Assembly: GCA_021464525.1 (NCBI GenBank) | Contig: JADRCO010001296.1 | Span: forward strand, 1 to 20,519 | DNA length: 20,519 bases | Source of the DNA: Rhizophagus sp. LPA8_4_AMF | Taxonomy: Eukaryota; Glomeromycota; Glomeromycetes; Glomerales; Glomeraceae | Reading direction: 5' to 3' | Shown here: piece by piece, positions 19,797-20,519 of the stretch | Layout of the letters: each line of letters begins with the position of its first letter | Position numbering within the stretch: the first letter of the stretch is position 1 | The notes under the pieces: model-generated | Seen by the model: the letters and a program-made list of their open reading frames with translations, nothing else | What the model was told of the DNA's origin: nothing | The model's database searches: none | Made by a program: the position numbers and the translations under genes

Positions 19797-20519
19797 GTAT
19801 TCTTTATTTATAGTTATGATAAGTGTTTTTAATTAAAATTTTTTTGTGGTGGCATCATATTCATCATAATAATTAATACAGAAAAAAAATTAGGGAATAA
19901 AAATCCTGATGGCTCCATCAAAGGACGCGATTCACGAAAATTACATAATTTCAAAAATTATTTTACAATTACTATAATAAAGGAAATATTTCATTATATG
20001 CAAATTTTAACATGTTATTGGTTATAATGGTGGTAACAACTAACTTTTTATAGAATTAAATGATTTTTTTTTTTTTAAAAAAAAAAGTACTAATCAACGT
20101 CATTTAGAACCTAGTCTGGAACCGCGTAAAAATTATCTTTAAAATCAATTAGATAAATTTTTTGGCATGTTTCACAAATTCTAAATTATATATTTTCTTT
20201 ATATTTTCATTATTCTTAATAAATTCCCATAAATCCCATTAGTACATACTTAGGTTCAATAAATGAAAAAATTATACTACAAATCATTTATCATTTATAC
20301 TAGCGTATATATTTTCTGTTATCACTATTATATTGTCTGATATTATAAGTACATTAGCCAAAATAAATAAAATCATATCACCATTAGAGGAAAATAATGT
20401 GTTTATATGATTCTGCTTATTATGGAATTTATTATACTATCTACTAACTCCGTTATGGATGCTGTAACATAATATCAATCAAACAGATGGAGTAAGATTT
20501 GCAGATCCCCGGCTAAAAC
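19797..20519. other. AT-rich gene-free stretch with a T13-A10 palindrome
   Basis: No gene is supported up to the window end. T13 followed by A10 lies at 20064-20086. A small GATGG/CCATC stem lies near 19908-19919. Confidence 0.5.

Noticed and set aside
1..20519. tRNA, rRNA, CRISPR or riboswitch
   Set aside because: No T-loop/acceptor pairs, rRNA-like blocks, spaced direct repeats or aptamer-like folds were found by eye on either strand.

Overview
The window looks like nuclear DNA of a very AT-rich fungus. The best fit is an arbuscular mycorrhizal fungus of the Rhizophagus type. Reasons: a Tyr-kinase-like (TKL) protein kinase with a short CxxC...CxxC zinc-ribbon-like head followed by a WTSGN segment, an architecture expanded in that group; introns of about 70 nt; long gene-poor AT-rich stretches full of decayed and non-autonomous transposons. 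This assignment is inference from sequence style and not from a search.

Layout. 1-1353 (minus): 3'-partial kinase gene with one intron and an apparent 1-nt frameshift just before the catalytic loop. 1354-3676: AT-rich spacer with a three-copy repeat of about 114 bp. 3677-8340: a graveyard of minus-strand coding relics; the piece at 3677-4545 is clearly the C-terminal part of a PIF1/Helitron-type helicase, and the others are unassigned. 8341-11180: non-coding, with two degenerate copies of a palindromic repeat and a small cluster of E-box/TATA-like sites. 11181-11836 (minus): decayed gene for a coiled-coil/Ser-Thr-rich protein. 12664-14031 (minus): the best intact gene, a three-exon seven-transmembrane protein with a Ser-rich, acidic C-terminal tail and a possible recent premature stop. 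14400-16320: a 171-bp tandem duplication, two foldback (MITE-like) elements and a 20-bp perfect palindrome. 17185-17294 and 18300-18510: weak coding-like fragments. 18782-19796: two non-autonomous hAT-type elements side by side, each with terminal inverted repeats and a perfect 8-bp target-site duplication.

The two recognisable genes (the kinase and the seven-transmembrane protein) are both of signalling type, but nothing shows that they work together; they lie 11 kb apart across transposon debris. I found no tRNA, rRNA, CRISPR array or gene cluster. No part of the window makes a convincing case for a new multi-gene system. The most checkable observations are the two hAT insertions with target duplications, the kinase frameshift, the in-frame coding tail behind the seven-transmembrane gene's stop, and the long hairpin at 16136-16313.
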